The notes under the pieces were generated by a model. It saw only the letters and a list, made by a program, of their open reading frames with translations, ran no database searches and was not told where the DNA came from. A stretch of DNA of 64,000 nt from contig OZ022347.1 of the NCBI GenBank assembly GCA_963989245.1, positions 4,216,448 through 4,280,447 of the forward strand. The letters run 5' to 3'. Below, piece after piece: positions 40,585-51,055 of this stretch (positions are counted from its first letter, which is position 1; each line of letters starts with the position of its first letter). The DNA comes from Nansenia antarctica (lineage: Eukaryota > Chordata > Actinopteri > Argentiniformes > Microstomatidae). Made by a program: the position numbers and the translations under genes.

Positions 40585-42945
40585 AGCTTGATTGATTGAT
40601 TGAAAACTTTATTAGAAGATTTGCAGAAGTAGGTACATGAAAGTACATATTACATACATGGTCAACTAACAGGATAAAAACCCAAGAAAGCCACTGGCTT
40701 ATTTCAATTGGGGTCCTTGATTCTCAATTCATCGTTACATGTAAGACAGACAAAAAAGCTAGTACTATCTACAAGATAATACAGACAAATAACTATTACT
40801 ATCTACAAGATAAACACACATCCATCATGGGAAGAACAATACAACAAAACATAAGGTATGTACAGCGGGTAGGACAGGTGGGGACATACACCACAGGTGG
40901 GGGCGGGGGACAAAACACAAAGTATGTACAGTGGGTAGTTCGGGTCTTTTAATCTGATTTTTGATTTAGAGGGTCCAGTTACGGATTGCAGCCTCCTGTA
41001 AATGTTTTTTGAGAGTGGTTTTGAAGGTGGGCAGTGTTTTGCACTCCTTTAAGATTATAGGAAGGGCGTTCCACATTTTTACTGCATAGTTTGCAAACGA
41101 GTTTAACCCCTTGTTTGTGGTGCAACGCGGTTGAACGTGGTTCGTGGAGCTTCCTCTGGTGTTGTATGTGTGGACGTTGTTCACTTTTTGGAAGTATGTT
41201 GACAGGTACTTGGGTGTCTTTGTGGTGTAGCGTATCTTGAAGACCAGGCCCAGTGCAAGCTGCTGCACTCTGTCAACTACTCGTAGCCAATCAAGGCTCA
41301 AAAAATGAGCAGCGGTTAGATGTGTCCTAGGGTTGAGGCCTAGCAGAAGCCTAACCAGTTTATTTTGGGCTGTCTGGAGTCTTGTTTTATGGGCCTTTGT
41401 GGTTCTATAGTACCATGATGTTACGGCATAGTCGAAGTGACATTGAATGAGAGCTCCTGATAGGGTCCTCAGTGTGTTTTTACTGACAAGTGAGGATATC
41501 CTGTACAAGAATCTAGTTCTATGGTTCACTTTTTTGATTACTTTTGCTGCCATTTTATCTCCGGAAAGGTTTGCCTCTAAGATGGAGCCCAGGTATGTAA
41601 TATCCTCTTTTCTTGTGATATTAATGTTACCCACTTTTATTTTAAAATTTTCAGCCTTTCTGAGTTTAGATGGGGATCCGTATAGGATGGTTTCAGTTTT
41701 ACCTAGGTGTATTGATAGTTTATTGTCAGCTAGCCAGATGCAGATTCTACTCAGTTCAGTGCTTAGCGCTTTTTCCACCTGCAATATGTCCCTGTCAGAG
41801 ACCAGCAGAGCCGAGTCATCCGCGAACAGGAACAAATTGCAATCACATGCTGATGACATGTCATTCACATATATTAGGAACAGTAAAGGTCCCAAAATGC
41901 TTCCTTGTGGAACGCCGCAGGTCACTGGGAGGGGGGGGGACAGTGTTCCGTTCACACTAACCACCTGTTCCCTCCCCTCTAAGTAGGATTGCATCCAGCT
42001 CACCGATGTTCTATCGAACCCAATTGCTTTCAGTTTATCTAACAATATGTGGTGATCTACTGTGTCGAAGGCCTTCTGGAGGTCCAGCATGACCATGCCG
42101 CAGTACTTGCCCGAGTCCACCTCATGGTTGATGTGGTCGTTCAAATAGAGAAGGCATGTGTCAGTGGAATGGGATGTTCTGAATCCTGATTGAAATTCAT
42201 ACATCAGCTTTTTTTCGGTAAGGTACCTATCGACCTGTTCATAAACTATTTTTTCCATAAGTTTCGAGATGGAATTAAGAATAGAAACAGGTCGGTAGTT
42301 GCCTGGGTCTAATTTGCTTCCTTTTTTATACAGTGGGGTTACCCTTGCTATTTTAAAGTCAAGGGGGACGTGACCCTGTTTGATGGAGAGGTTTATTATG
42401 TGGGTGATGATTGGGGTAATGGAGGCAGCTGAGTCTTTTAGAAATCTGGCTGGAATATTGTCATGGCCCGTGGCCTTTTCTGAGTGTAGAGCGCCTAGCT
42501 TTTTAAACACCTCATCGTTTGACACCATGGAGAGTTTAAAATCATCATTGCGTACACCCAGTTTATTGTAGAACTCACGGATGTGCTCTACACCATAACG
42601 CCCTGAGTGGGGTGGTAGATTGTTAACTAATTTAGTGGCTATGGTTGTAAAGAAAGTGTTTAAGCACTTAGCCACATCCAGCTTGTCTGTAAGGAGAGAA
42701 TCACCAGATTTTATGCTGATGTTTGTAGACCTGGTTTTGAGTTTTTGACTGCAACCTAGTTGGCTATTAAGTAGCTTCCAAAGGTCACGTGGTTTGTTTA
42801 AGTTTTCTTCGATTTTGTTATCGAGGTATTCTTTCTTAGCAGATTTGGTCATGGTAATTACCTGATTGCATAGTTTGTTGCATTGTTTTTTAATTTTCTC
42901 AAAGTGGGTTTTGTGCAACCTTGTATCTATTCTCGATTAACGGTG
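40585..42945 (-). mobile_element. 5'-truncated LINE with (AATC)n tail
   Basis: Contains the RT ORF at 40966-42918 and a 3' UTR ending in AATAAAG and an AATCAATC repeat (40590-40612, minus orientation). The endonuclease domain is missing. It differs from the LINE at 31152-37645 in both RT sequence and tail. Confidence 0.8.
40966..42918 (-). CDS. LINE reverse transcriptase ORF, 650 residues, uninterrupted
   Basis: RT of a non-LTR retrotransposon that would copy its own RNA at a nicked target. Visible motifs in order: SEKATGHDNIPARFLKDSAA, DPGNYRPVSILNSISKLMEK, FQSGFRTSHSTDTCLLYL, GMVMLDLQKAFDTVDHHILL, CGVPQGSILGPLLFLIYVND, and the catalytic LFLFADDSALLV. The thumb and C-terminal region end at AIRNWTL. 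There are no frameshifts or stops across 650 codons, unlike most elements here. The upstream endonuclease is lost by 5' truncation, so the Met at 42918 is not a natural start and the copy cannot be autonomous. Confidence 0.85.
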   Translation of the reverse strand: MHKTHFEKIKKQCNKLCNQVITMTKSAKKEYLDNKIEENLNKPRDLWKLLNSQLGCSQKLKTRSTNISIKSGDSLLTDKLDVAKCLNTFFTTIATKLVNNLPPHSGRYGVEHIREFYNKLGVRNDDFKLSMVSNDEVFKKLGALHSEKATGHDNIPARFLKDSAASITPIITHIINLSIKQGHVPLDFKIARVTPLYKKGSKLDPGNYRPVSILNSISKLMEKIVYEQVDRYLTEKKLMYEFQSGFRTSHSTDTCLLYLNDHINHEVDSGKYCGMVMLDLQKAFDTVDHHILLDKLKAIGFDRTSVSWMQSYLEGREQVVSVNGTLSPPLPVTCGVPQGSILGPLLFLIYVNDMSSACDCNLFLFADDSALLVSDRDILQVEKALSTELSRICIWLADNKLSIHLGKTETILYGSPSKLRKAENFKIKVGNINITRKEDITYLGSILEANLSGDKMAAKVIKKVNHRTRFLYRISSLVSKNTLRTLSGALIQCHFDYAVTSWYYRTTKAHKTRLQTAQNKLVRLLLGLNPRTHLTAAHFLSLDWLRVVDRVQQLALGLVFKIRYTTKTPKYLSTYFQKVNNVHTYNTRGSSTNHVQPRCTTNKGLNSFANYAVKMWNALPIILKECKTLPTFKTTLKKHLQEAAIRNWTL

Positions 42946-43260
42946 GGAACCATATCAACACAGCAACATAGTAGTCCTTGGTAGTAGTTAGTTAATAGTC
43001 CTTGGCCATGTTGGCAATTCACTTGTGTAAATCTGAAAGGATTGGATAGGTGTAACCTAACCTATCAGAGGACAGGTGGAGCCACATCGTGCTTAGACCT
43101 ATCCTAGTATAACCTTTCAGACAAATGTCTAAACTATAAGGGTCCCTTTACTGTGAAGCTCAGTAACAAACCCAATCATGTCAAATACTTGACTCAGTCA
43201 ATTCACTCTATCTAATGCCAAGTCACTCCCTCTAAGGCAGGGTCACTCCCTCTAAGGCCA

Positions 43261-43500
43261 GGTTTTTCTCAAAGTATGGTCCGTCAGTGCCCCCTAGTGG
43301 TCCGCAACGGCCGTGAGTAAATTGTGATCATTTTACAGAAGGCTAATAATCTATTAACGAGTCTACAGGCAAGATCATGGATCGGTGGCTTATAGGCTAC
43401 ACAACGCCGGATTTGACTGAAACGGCGATGATCTGATATCGTTTGCACGTCACGGCTACACGACTCCGCCGAATTCGTGAGCTGAGACTGTGACAGACAC
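43261..43500 (+). mobile_element. possible hAT (Charlie-like) 5' end fragment
   Basis: CAGGTTTTTCTCAAAGTATG resembles a CAGNGNTTCTCAAA-type hAT terminus, and about 115 bp later a short frame begins MDRWLIGYTTPDLTE, as in some hAT transposases. No opposite end was found. 42946-43260 has no recognised feature. Confidence 0.35.
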
Positions 43501-43586
43501 AACTGTCTTATACCAACAGGTCATTGAATAGTTTAATAATATTCTACATGTTGATCTGTGGTGAATCTCAGTAAGTGGCCATCTTT

Positions 43587-43789
43587 AAGGGCGCTTAGGT
43601 GGCGTAGCGGGTTAAGCGTTGACCATGTAACCGCAGGGTCCCCGGTTCGATTCCGTCCGGGGACATATCCTGCATGTCATCCCTCCTCTCTCTCTCACCC
43701 ATCCTTCCTGTCGAATTCTCTACTGTATCTGTCACCCCCCCCAAAAAAGGAAAAATATGAGTGGGACTGCCCCACTCAGAAAAAAGAAA
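43587..43789 (+). mobile_element. tRNA-derived SINE with 14-bp target duplication
   Basis: The head GGGCGCTTAGGTGGCGTAGC has an A box, and CCGGTTCGATTCC is the B box. The body carries CATGTCATCC and CTCTCTC. The target duplication AAGTGGCCATCTTT is at 43573-43586 and 43790-43803. It is not a functional tRNA because the cloverleaf is incomplete and the SINE body follows. Confidence 0.9.
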
Positions 43790-43905
43790 AAGTGGCCATC
43801 TTTGAGAGAAGCCCTTTTGCCAAAAAAATAAGGCAAGACAGACACCGGCGACTGCAGCTGCATCTAGCTCAGGAACTCTCTGAAACAGACAACATGCCTG
43901 CACCC

Positions 43906-44249
43906 CCCAGTACCTAACTAACCTCCTCTCCCAACATACCCCTTCCCGGAACCTGCGGTCCTCAGACATGGGCCTGCTGTCCACCCCCCGCACCAACCTA
44001 CAGACCTTTGGGGACAGAGCCTTCAGCGTGGCTGCACATATCCTCTGGAACTCTCTCCCCATAGTGATCCGAAATGCCCCCCCCCCCTACCCTGGACACC
44101 CTCAAATCAGCCCTCGAAACCCATCTGTTCACCAAGGCCTTTGGCCCCTAGTCACTGTTTCTGTTTTGTTTGTTTGTTTTCTGTTTTGTCTGTCTGACCA
44201 TTTCCTAGAATTGTCCTTGGGTTTTATGAAAGGCACTTTATAAATCCAA

Positions 44250-44290
<41 letters not shown>
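43906..44290 (+). mobile_element. LINE 3' fragment with (TTA)n tail
   Basis: A C-terminal RT remnant with NLQTFGDRAFSVAAHILWNS, then a frameshift in a C run, then THLFTKAFGP. It is followed by a 3' end and TTA repeats to 44290. Typical of L2/Rex-type fish LINEs. Confidence 0.75.
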
Positions 44291-44291
<1 letters not shown>

Positions 44292-44409
44292 AACAGACCT
44301 AAAGCAGTCAACATTGTGAAGTACAAAACATTACATTACAATACCGTAATGTGTCTATACAGTGCTGATTGGATGCAATTACAGTATTGGAATGCATAGG
44401 ACTTAAGGC

Positions 44410-44500
44410 CATTTTGTCGCACGATAACATTCGATTCTCAATTCTTTGAATTATTTCAATTGGTGTGAATGGAGAATCGAATGTTGTCCTGCGACAATAC
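44410..44500. repeat. inverted repeat (MITE-like)
   Basis: GTCGCACGATAACATTCGAT and its near reverse complement ending ATCGAATGTTGTCCTGCGAC form a stem of about 24 bp with a loop of about 40 bp. A second related GTGCGACAAAATC lies at about 44555. It may be the core of a small DNA element. Confidence 0.5.
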
Positions 44501-44895
44501 CGCATCGCACGCCGTGTGCATTGTCTCATTCAAAACGATGGAATCGAATTCGGCGGTGCGACAAAATCAGGGCCGTGTGCATTGGCCTTTAGATAGGCAT
44601 AGGACTCTGAGTTTCTCTCTGGCACCCTATAGAGCTGCTTCATTCGTCGGTGGCTTCGCCGTAGGACAAGGTTGTGTTGATGAACTCACCCAGTCAATAT
44701 TTTGGAATATACCTTGGTCTTCAGTGATTTGAGTCTGTATTTGCTTTAGTGTTATTGCATTGTTTCGCTCTAACCATATTGCCTATTTCACTTTACACTG
44801 CCTACGATGCGGTTATTACAATGCTTAACAGAGAATCTGTTTGAGCACGCAACCTTCTCCTGTTCTGTGACCAAAGACACAATTTACTACAATTG

Positions 44896-45172
44896 GGGCG
44901 GCTGTGGCGCATGAGGTAGAGTCGCCGCCTAATGATCACAAGGTTGGCAGATCAGCGGTTCGAGCCCCGGCTGGCCACATGTCGAAGTGTCCTTGGGCAA
45001 GACACTGAACCCCTAAATTGCTCCCAGTGAGCGGGCCAGCGCCTTGCATGGCAGCTTACCGCCATTGGTATGTGAATGTGTGTGTGAATGGGTGAATGAG
45101 AGGCCGTTGTAAAGCGCTTTGGAGCAGCAAAAAAGGCGCTACGAAAGTGCAGTCCATTTACCATTTACCATT
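44896..45172 (+). mobile_element. tRNA-derived SINE, full length
   Basis: The tRNA-like head GGCGGCTGTGGCGCATGAGG has an A box, and CGGTTCGAGCCCC is the B box. The body carries TCCTTGGGCAAGACACTGAA and a tail CAGTCCATTTACC with CATTTACC repeats. 45173-45442 holds nothing else recognised. Confidence 0.85.
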
Positions 45173-45442
45173 TACCAATAAACAGATGAATCTGCTGTGG
45201 AGTGTCAGGATGGCTGTTACAATACAAAGGGTTGGTAAGGGAATTTGGCTACGTACTGTTCACAGTAAAGCTTATCTTAATAATGTTAAGAATCTGATCC
45301 TAGTAATTTAATTAACACTACGTGTGAAGGACTGTTGACGGTGTGTTGCAAGGATTAGTGCAAGAATGGTGACGATAAAATGAATCAAATGAGGCTTTAA
45401 TAACTCTGTAAACTTAGACAATTATTACACTAGGCAAAGACA

Positions 45443-45930
45443 TCATAGAGACATTTTGCATTCTAACCCTAAATTATAGAAAGAGAGAGAGATTTGTTGT
45501 ATCACAGTAATTTGGTCATATCTCTGGTGTTTCTTTTGCGTTCCTGAATCTGTAAAACACTTCCCACTCCTGGAGTAGAGATATGGCCTCTCTCCTGTGT
45601 GTATTCTTTGATGTCTCTTTAGGTTGCTCATTGTAGGAAAATCTTTTTCACACTGAAGGCAAGAGTAAGTCTTCTCTCCTGTATGAGTCTGTGGGTGTGA
45701 TTCAAGGTGAGATTTAAAGTGAGTTGAACAAATGAAACTCTCACTGCAATCTAAACAGGGACGGGGCTTGCAGGTGTGACTTCTCAAGTCCTCTGGCTCA
45801 TAGAAGCTACTGAAGCAGACCATGCAGTGGTGATTCTTCTATCTGGAGCTCCTCCTCCATCTGTGTTGTTTATGGCTTCCTGATGCAGTGGAGCTGGGCT
45901 CCATGTCTGAGTCTGGGTTGGAGCTCTCTC
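45443..45930 (-). pseudogene. C2H2 zinc-finger exon with nonsense mutation
   Basis: Paralogue of the exon at 765-1816. The acceptor ATTACAG precedes 45930 and the exon opens with the same MEPSSTASGSHKQH-type sequence. Where the intact gene has CAG (SSRQKN), this copy has TAG at 45839-45841. Downstream, finger sequence continues in frame (HCMVCFSSF, CLDCSESFICSTHFKSH, CLQCEKDFPTMSNLKRHQ). The last finger has lost both cysteines (YLYSRSGKCF) and the array stops after about four units. It is probably the 3' exon of the gene whose acidic exon is at 49025-49376. Confidence 0.75.
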
Positions 45931-46080
45931 CTGTAATTCATGTTTTCATTTGTTAGTAAATAGATACAAACTGATCAGTAAATAAACAATAACCTCTCTA
46001 GGACAACCTAAAGAGAATAACGTGTGTGTTGGCCAACATGAAGATACATAAAAACCCTTCAGACATACCAAAGCTGCTCA

Positions 46081-48207
46081 TCATTTGAAGATAAAGTCCA
46101 TTGTCCTTTCCTTCTTTCCAAAGAGTTCAATGACACGGTCGTATAGCCCACCGTTGCGTTTCAGTTCCAACAAAAGCTCCTTCTCGATCGCCATGGAGGC
46201 GAGTCCTGACAGTCGCGCCTGCTCAGTGTTACTTCTTGAATACATTTGAATGCGTTTCAGGGCTGAAAATGTCTCGCCAGAGGCAGCAGACACTGGGATG
46301 GTCACCACTAGACATGCCAATGTGTGAAGCTGACGCATGCTCCCGCAGAGATCCGTCCGCTGAAGGAAAGCGAGGAGGTCAGCAGGGCTTTTCCCTTCAA
46401 AATCAGCCATGGCATACATGACAGTCAGCTCTGTCTTAAGCCGGGGCATATCGAAGAGAGTTCCGTGGCTCTGCGTTAGGCTGGAGAAGGGCGGATCCGG
46501 GAATTTCTTACGGTATGTCTTAAACCGCTGAGGGTCGAGGAGGGAGAGAAACATTACTTTCTTGTGGTCTTTAAACCGGTTCCGTATCTGGTCATGGATG
46601 TTGTCCAAAATGTCACAGTGGAGTTTCTGGTACCTTACGCAACTGTCCCCTAGCGTTTGGCCTCTCTGTGTGCTAGGCGCACCTGTTTCGCTCACAGTAG
46701 ATTCATAAATCTCACCAAATCGCCTTCTCTCCCTCTCAATGGTGTTACAAAACTCGTCTATCCTTGCAGGCCAGAATTGTACATCGAGTGTTTTGTTCTG
46801 CAGCTTTCTAAAAAGCACATCCGAACACTCCAAAACAGAGTGAAAAGTGGAAAGCAAAAAACAGAACTGAAAGTCATCCATGTGTGCGTTGTATCCGTCA
46901 GCACAGCGCACAGAATCCTCGTCGAACTCATCATGGTGTTCTAATATGTGCTCAAATAGCTCCTTCAGGGCAGCTCTCTTCTCAAAGACCGTGCTGACCA
47001 ATCTAGAACCATCTTGCCACCTTGTTGGTGCCTCACGAGGAAGATCCCGCCGACAGATATCGTCGAGCAGCTGCGTGGGCTTAGGGGATCTGGAGAAAAA
47101 CGCAGCTAGGCCGTTAAGACGCGCAAAGAAGATCCTACATTCTCTAAGCTTCGATGCCCCTTGAGCCAGTACTGCATTAAGTTGGTGTGCGTAACAATGT
47201 AGAGATAAAGCCCAAGGAGCTCTCACCTTCACTTTAGCCTGCACCTGGACATTTAGTCCAGACTGCATGACGGCATCGCCATCGAAGCACTGTGCCACAA
47301 CTTTATCCAGGCATTCGTGTTCCTCCAGGAGTCGGATAATGAGAGCAGCGAGGTCATCAGCCCGCTTGGCACTCGTAACGTCGTCGAATCTGACAAACCT
47401 CTCCTTGACACCGGTGTCTGTCACGTAACGGAGCACCAGCGCCAGCTGGTCGTCTCTAGTTCCGTCCACCATAACTGCGACAAAAGGTGCTCTATTGACC
47501 TCCCTTTTAATCTCCTCTCCCATCACTTCAACTATCGCACTAACCAGGTCGTTTTGCATTTTGTAAGTGTCAGCAAACGCTTTGTTCCAGGAAAGGTGGT
47601 AATGCAAGTCTTTGTCGTGTTCGGCCAGAAAGGAAACGAGCTCGGCGTAGTTACCCCTGTTTGTGGACTCCTTGCTTTCGTCGTCTCCCCTGAACGAGAG
47701 CGCTTGTTTACCCAGGAAAATGACACAATCGATCAGTCTTTTCAGTATTTCGTTATTTCTCATGACCTTTTCGTTGTGGAGCTCCTTTTCCCTCCGCCTC
47801 TTCTCACTGATTGGCAGATCCACTCGGGTGTCTCTGAACGTTTTTGATAGCACAGTTGCTTGCAGGTGTCCTGCTGTGCTTTGGTGTCTCGTTGCTGCCT
47901 TGCTTAGGCAACTCAGGTTTACAAACCCAGTGGTTTTCCAAACACCACAGCTGTCGGTTGCAAATAACAGGCATTCCCAGCAGTACAATTTGCAGTGTTC
48001 CTTCGACCCTGTAAGCCAGGTGTGCCTTTCGTAGTTGGCCGACTGAAAATGCCGAACAAATCCTTTCCCTTTTTGGGACAGGGCTGCTAGCTGCGGGGTT
48101 GGTCGACCCTTCCTTACAATTTCCAGCTTTCCTTGAAAGGTCCTTTTCGAAAAAGGCTTTTTCAGTAAATCCGCCACCAAATCCATTTCTTCTCCTCCTT
48201 CAGCCAT
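46081..48207 (-). CDS. hAT-family transposase (TTF-type/DUF4371-like), 708 residues, intact
   Basis: A transposase-like nuclease related to hAT elements of the ZMYM1/ZNF862-like group. The Met at 48207 (MAEGGEEMDLVADLLKKPFS) follows a TTTTTTAG acceptor-like site and is a better start than the upstream in-frame Met at 48288. A TTF-type zinc module lies near residues 65-130 (CKLYCWECLLF, HQSTAGH). Catalytic acidic residues appear at VAVMVDGTRDD (about 247), VAQCFDGDA (about 307) and SAASGETFSALKRI (about 644), with C-x2-H in LHCYAHQLN and APTRWQDG. There are no frameshifts or stops. It lies in the intron of a dead zinc-finger gene. I found no terminal inverted repeats, so it may be a recently active element with ends I missed, or a host-exapted gene. 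Confidence 0.8.
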   Translation of the reverse strand: MAEGGEEMDLVADLLKKPFSKRTFQGKLEIVRKGRPTPQLAALSQKGKGFVRHFQSANYERHTWLTGSKEHCKLYCWECLLFATDSCGVWKTTGFVNLSCLSKAATRHQSTAGHLQATVLSKTFRDTRVDLPISEKRRREKELHNEKVMRNNEILKRLIDCVIFLGKQALSFRGDDESKESTNRGNYAELVSFLAEHDKDLHYHLSWNKAFADTYKMQNDLVSAIVEVMGEEIKREVNRAPFVAVMVDGTRDDQLALVLRYVTDTGVKERFVRFDDVTSAKRADDLAALIIRLLEEHECLDKVVAQCFDGDAVMQSGLNVQVQAKVKVRAPWALSLHCYAHQLNAVLAQGASKLRECRIFFARLNGLAAFFSRSPKPTQLLDDICRRDLPREAPTRWQDGSRLVSTVFEKRAALKELFEHILEHHDEFDEDSVRCADGYNAHMDDFQFCFLLSTFHSVLECSDVLFRKLQNKTLDVQFWPARIDEFCNTIERERRRFGEIYESTVSETGAPSTQRGQTLGDSCVRYQKLHCDILDNIHDQIRNRFKDHKKVMFLSLLDPQRFKTYRKKFPDPPFSSLTQSHGTLFDMPRLKTELTVMYAMADFEGKSPADLLAFLQRTDLCGSMRQLHTLACLVVTIPVSAASGETFSALKRIQMYSRSNTEQARLSGLASMAIEKELLLELKRNGGLYDRVIELFGKKERTMDFIFK

Positions 48208-48600
48208 TGTGCCTAAAAAACAAAACAACAAGAGTAAAAATCTAAACAAAAAAATCGAAAGCACTACATCTAAAAATGTAAACGTCACGGAGGAAAGTTT
48301 AAATAAATCTTAGATGAGGCTATGTTACGTGATAGTTAGTTTTACTTCGGTAAGCTAACTGGCCCTCCGATATGCCCAACATGGCAAACTCGAAATCTGA
48401 TCAAAATTGTCCCCATTTGAGGGGAATTACAAAAACATCTGAAGGCCTCAGGGTAGATTTTTCACCTGGAGACAGCACAGGTGGAAGATCTGATTGGATA
48501 AAAACTGGCAACACTGGAGAAACAAGCAGCACTGGAAGCAGCTGAACTGAGGGAGAGAATAGCAGTGAAATTACGTTAATAGACTGACAGGAACAAAACT

Positions 48601-48690
48601 TTATAATATAATAATAATAATAATAATACATTACTTTTCTAGACACTCAAAGACGCTTTACAAACTGAAAAGATCGAGTAGTAAAATAAA
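48601..48690 (-). mobile_element. LINE/SINE 3' tail with (TTA)n
   Basis: A (TAA)n run then TTTTCTAGACACTCAAAGACG and CTTTACAAACTGAAAAGAT. On the minus strand this is a retroposon 3' end, shared with 8920-8985. 48300-48600 has nothing else recognised. Confidence 0.65.
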
Positions 48691-49024
48691 AATAAACCAA
48701 AAAAATAAATAAAAGAAAGTATAGGGGTCTAATTAATATTTAGATTACTAAATCTAAATCTAAGTGTCTTTGTAGGACAATCTACTCTGTATACTGTAAG
48801 TATATCTAGATTTCGGGCGGAGAAGCGCCGAAAACAAGCAACGCCAGCGTCCTCTCTCGACCCGCATTTTTAAAAAAGTGAATATATATATAAGTGAAAA
48901 TATACATATAGCATTAATGAAAAAAATATAATATAATAAATATAAAATAATATAAATATAATTTTCTGATTCTGACAATCTCTAGGCCAGCAGAGAAGGC
49001 CTTGCTGGCTTCTGATTAACTTAC

Positions 49025-49376
49025 CATTCAACTCACTATTTTTCTCCTTTATTTCCTCTCCTCCTTCTTCTTCTATGACCTCTTCTTTCACCATCATATT
49101 TTTCTCGTCCTCTTCCTCCACCATCAAATCTTCTTCCTCTTCTTTCACCATCATAGCTTTCTCCTCCTCTACCTCTTCTTTCATCGTCACATCTTTCTTC
49201 ACCACTTCTTCTCCTCCTTCCTCCTCATCCTCTTTCACTAACACATTGAGTTCCAGTGTTTGATTGCAGTTCTCCAGCTGCCTCACTACCACCCTCTCTG
49301 GACCCCGCTGTGTGCTTGTCTGGGCTGGAGAACCACAGCCAGAACCCAGGGACTCTGTGGACTTGTGTTCAGACAT
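49025..49376 (-). CDS. acidic N-terminal exon of C2H2 zinc-finger gene (third locus)
   Basis: Start at 49376 (MSEHKSTESLGSGCGSPAQT), then acidic VKEEEE blocks, donor AATG/GTAAGT at 49024, phase 1. Homologous to 3267-3531 and 4243-4534. Its partner finger exon (45443-45930) carries a stop, so the gene is probably non-functional although this exon is open. The hAT transposase ORF lies between them. Confidence 0.7.
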
Positions 49377-50555
49377 GGTAGCTGGGCTGTGAGGTGGATC
49401 TGTGTAGAGTAAACAAAGGTAGAGGCACAATTACAAACAGTGGAGGGTAAATTGATATGCATTACTTTGAATTGACCTTTCGCGAAAATCCCTGCCACCT
49501 TAGTTACTGTTGCTACGCCCATCAAGTTGAGCTTTTTAAAAATGTGCTGAAGACTACCTAGAGTGGATACACTTTGATGTAGCAAGATGGGAGCAGATGG
49601 AGAACAAGCTTGGTGTTATTTCTTTGATTACTACTATGATTACTACATGAACAGGCCTGATCATGTGCAGCATCTTGCAAATCACATCTGCTTCTGTCCA
49701 ACCAGCACAGCTTTTGTACGACCACAACTCATTTTTATTCATTTGTATATGAATTGTACTACCTACTGGAAACATGTTACAATCACAGCAGTGGCGGCTG
49801 GCCGATAGAGGGCGCTGGGGCGCCGCCCCCACCTTCACTTCCTAGTTGCGATTTGTAAAAGTTTTTTTTAAACATAAACATTGTTTATTCACAAAATGCG
49901 GCTGATATTCTGTCGGCGCCTATCAGCATTCATTAAAAATCCTCCAATACAATAAACATTTTATCTGTGTGTGTGTAAAATTCACTGTTAAAATACATAG
50001 GGGGAGGAGTCGGGACGCCGGTCGAATGCAAGTCTATCGCAGGCCAAATACTTTTCGCTTACACGTGAGCTGTAGCAGCGCTCCAATTGGCTGTCTCCTA
50101 TTTCTCGGCCGGGGCGCAAAAAATTGCGTCCTGAATATCCGGTTGTATAGCAGAAAATGTATTATGCTGAGGACTTCCGACTTCCGGGGCAGCATGGATT
50201 GAACGCACGCACGACTGCTCTCCTAACAAATTACGTTTTTTACAATGTAAGGAGGATTTATTTCTGTAAACAAATTGAACAAATGGATTAGAAGGAGGCA
50301 TCTTTTGTTCCCAACTTGAGGATATTGCAACTGGACCTATTACCGAAGTCAAACTTATCTCGTTTGTGGTCGCAATCTCCGCACCGGCTGTTAGGCTGCT
50401 ACTGTACTGTTGGTCTTATGCGAAGCCAGAATACACAAACTCGACCTGAAGGTAAGAGAGTCAGCTAAGATAAAAGCTACTTCAAACATTTAGTAATATC
50501 GTCAGCATGGTACGTTTTCTAACGTCGTCTTTTCGCTTGTTTGTTTATGTATTCA

Positions 50556-50650
50556 CCCAGCACACGCACACGCACACACGCACGCACACACGCACACACG
50601 CACACACGCACACACACACACTCACACACTCACACACACACACACACACA
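50556..50650. repeat. CA-rich microsatellite
   Basis: CACGCACACA and CACACA repeats. Confidence 0.9.
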
Positions 50651-50746
50651 ATAACATTGTGCAACAACAGCATGTGAGATGGGAAATGTGTCACTTGTTG
50701 TTAGTCAAGTCCCAAGTCAAGCTCAGCTGATCACCTTAGCCGACAT

Positions 50747-50815
50747 TTACATGATTTATTTGTTTACATGTTTGGCATTTTAGCAGACGCCTTTATCCAA
50801 AGCGTAGTGTAAGTA
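50747..50815 (-). mobile_element. retroposon tail fragment
   Basis: TTTAGCAGACGCCTTTATCC followed by AAAGCG, the same tail as 7571-7640 and 15120-15305, inside the hAT element. Confidence 0.6.
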
Positions 50816-51055
50816 AGTGAATCGTCTGTCCTTCAGTCATGATAGGAAAACCAAATCGATGCTGGGAGAAGGAATGGCAGACTGTATTCTGATTGTATCT
50901 TCTATGCTCTTTGTATGTTTCTATGCTCTTTGTATGTTTCTATGCTCTTTGTATGTGTCTTGGTGTAGGAGAAACGTAGGACCACGTTGGAAACAAGTGT
51001 TTCGGTACACGTTGACGTGTAGAAACTGTAGAGAGAAAATTGTAGAAATTGTAGA

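Noticed and set aside
43594..43680. tRNA genes (also 44896-44970 and the minus strand at 15230-15305)
   Set aside because: A and B boxes are present but the sequences lack a proper cloverleaf and run on into SINE bodies and tails.
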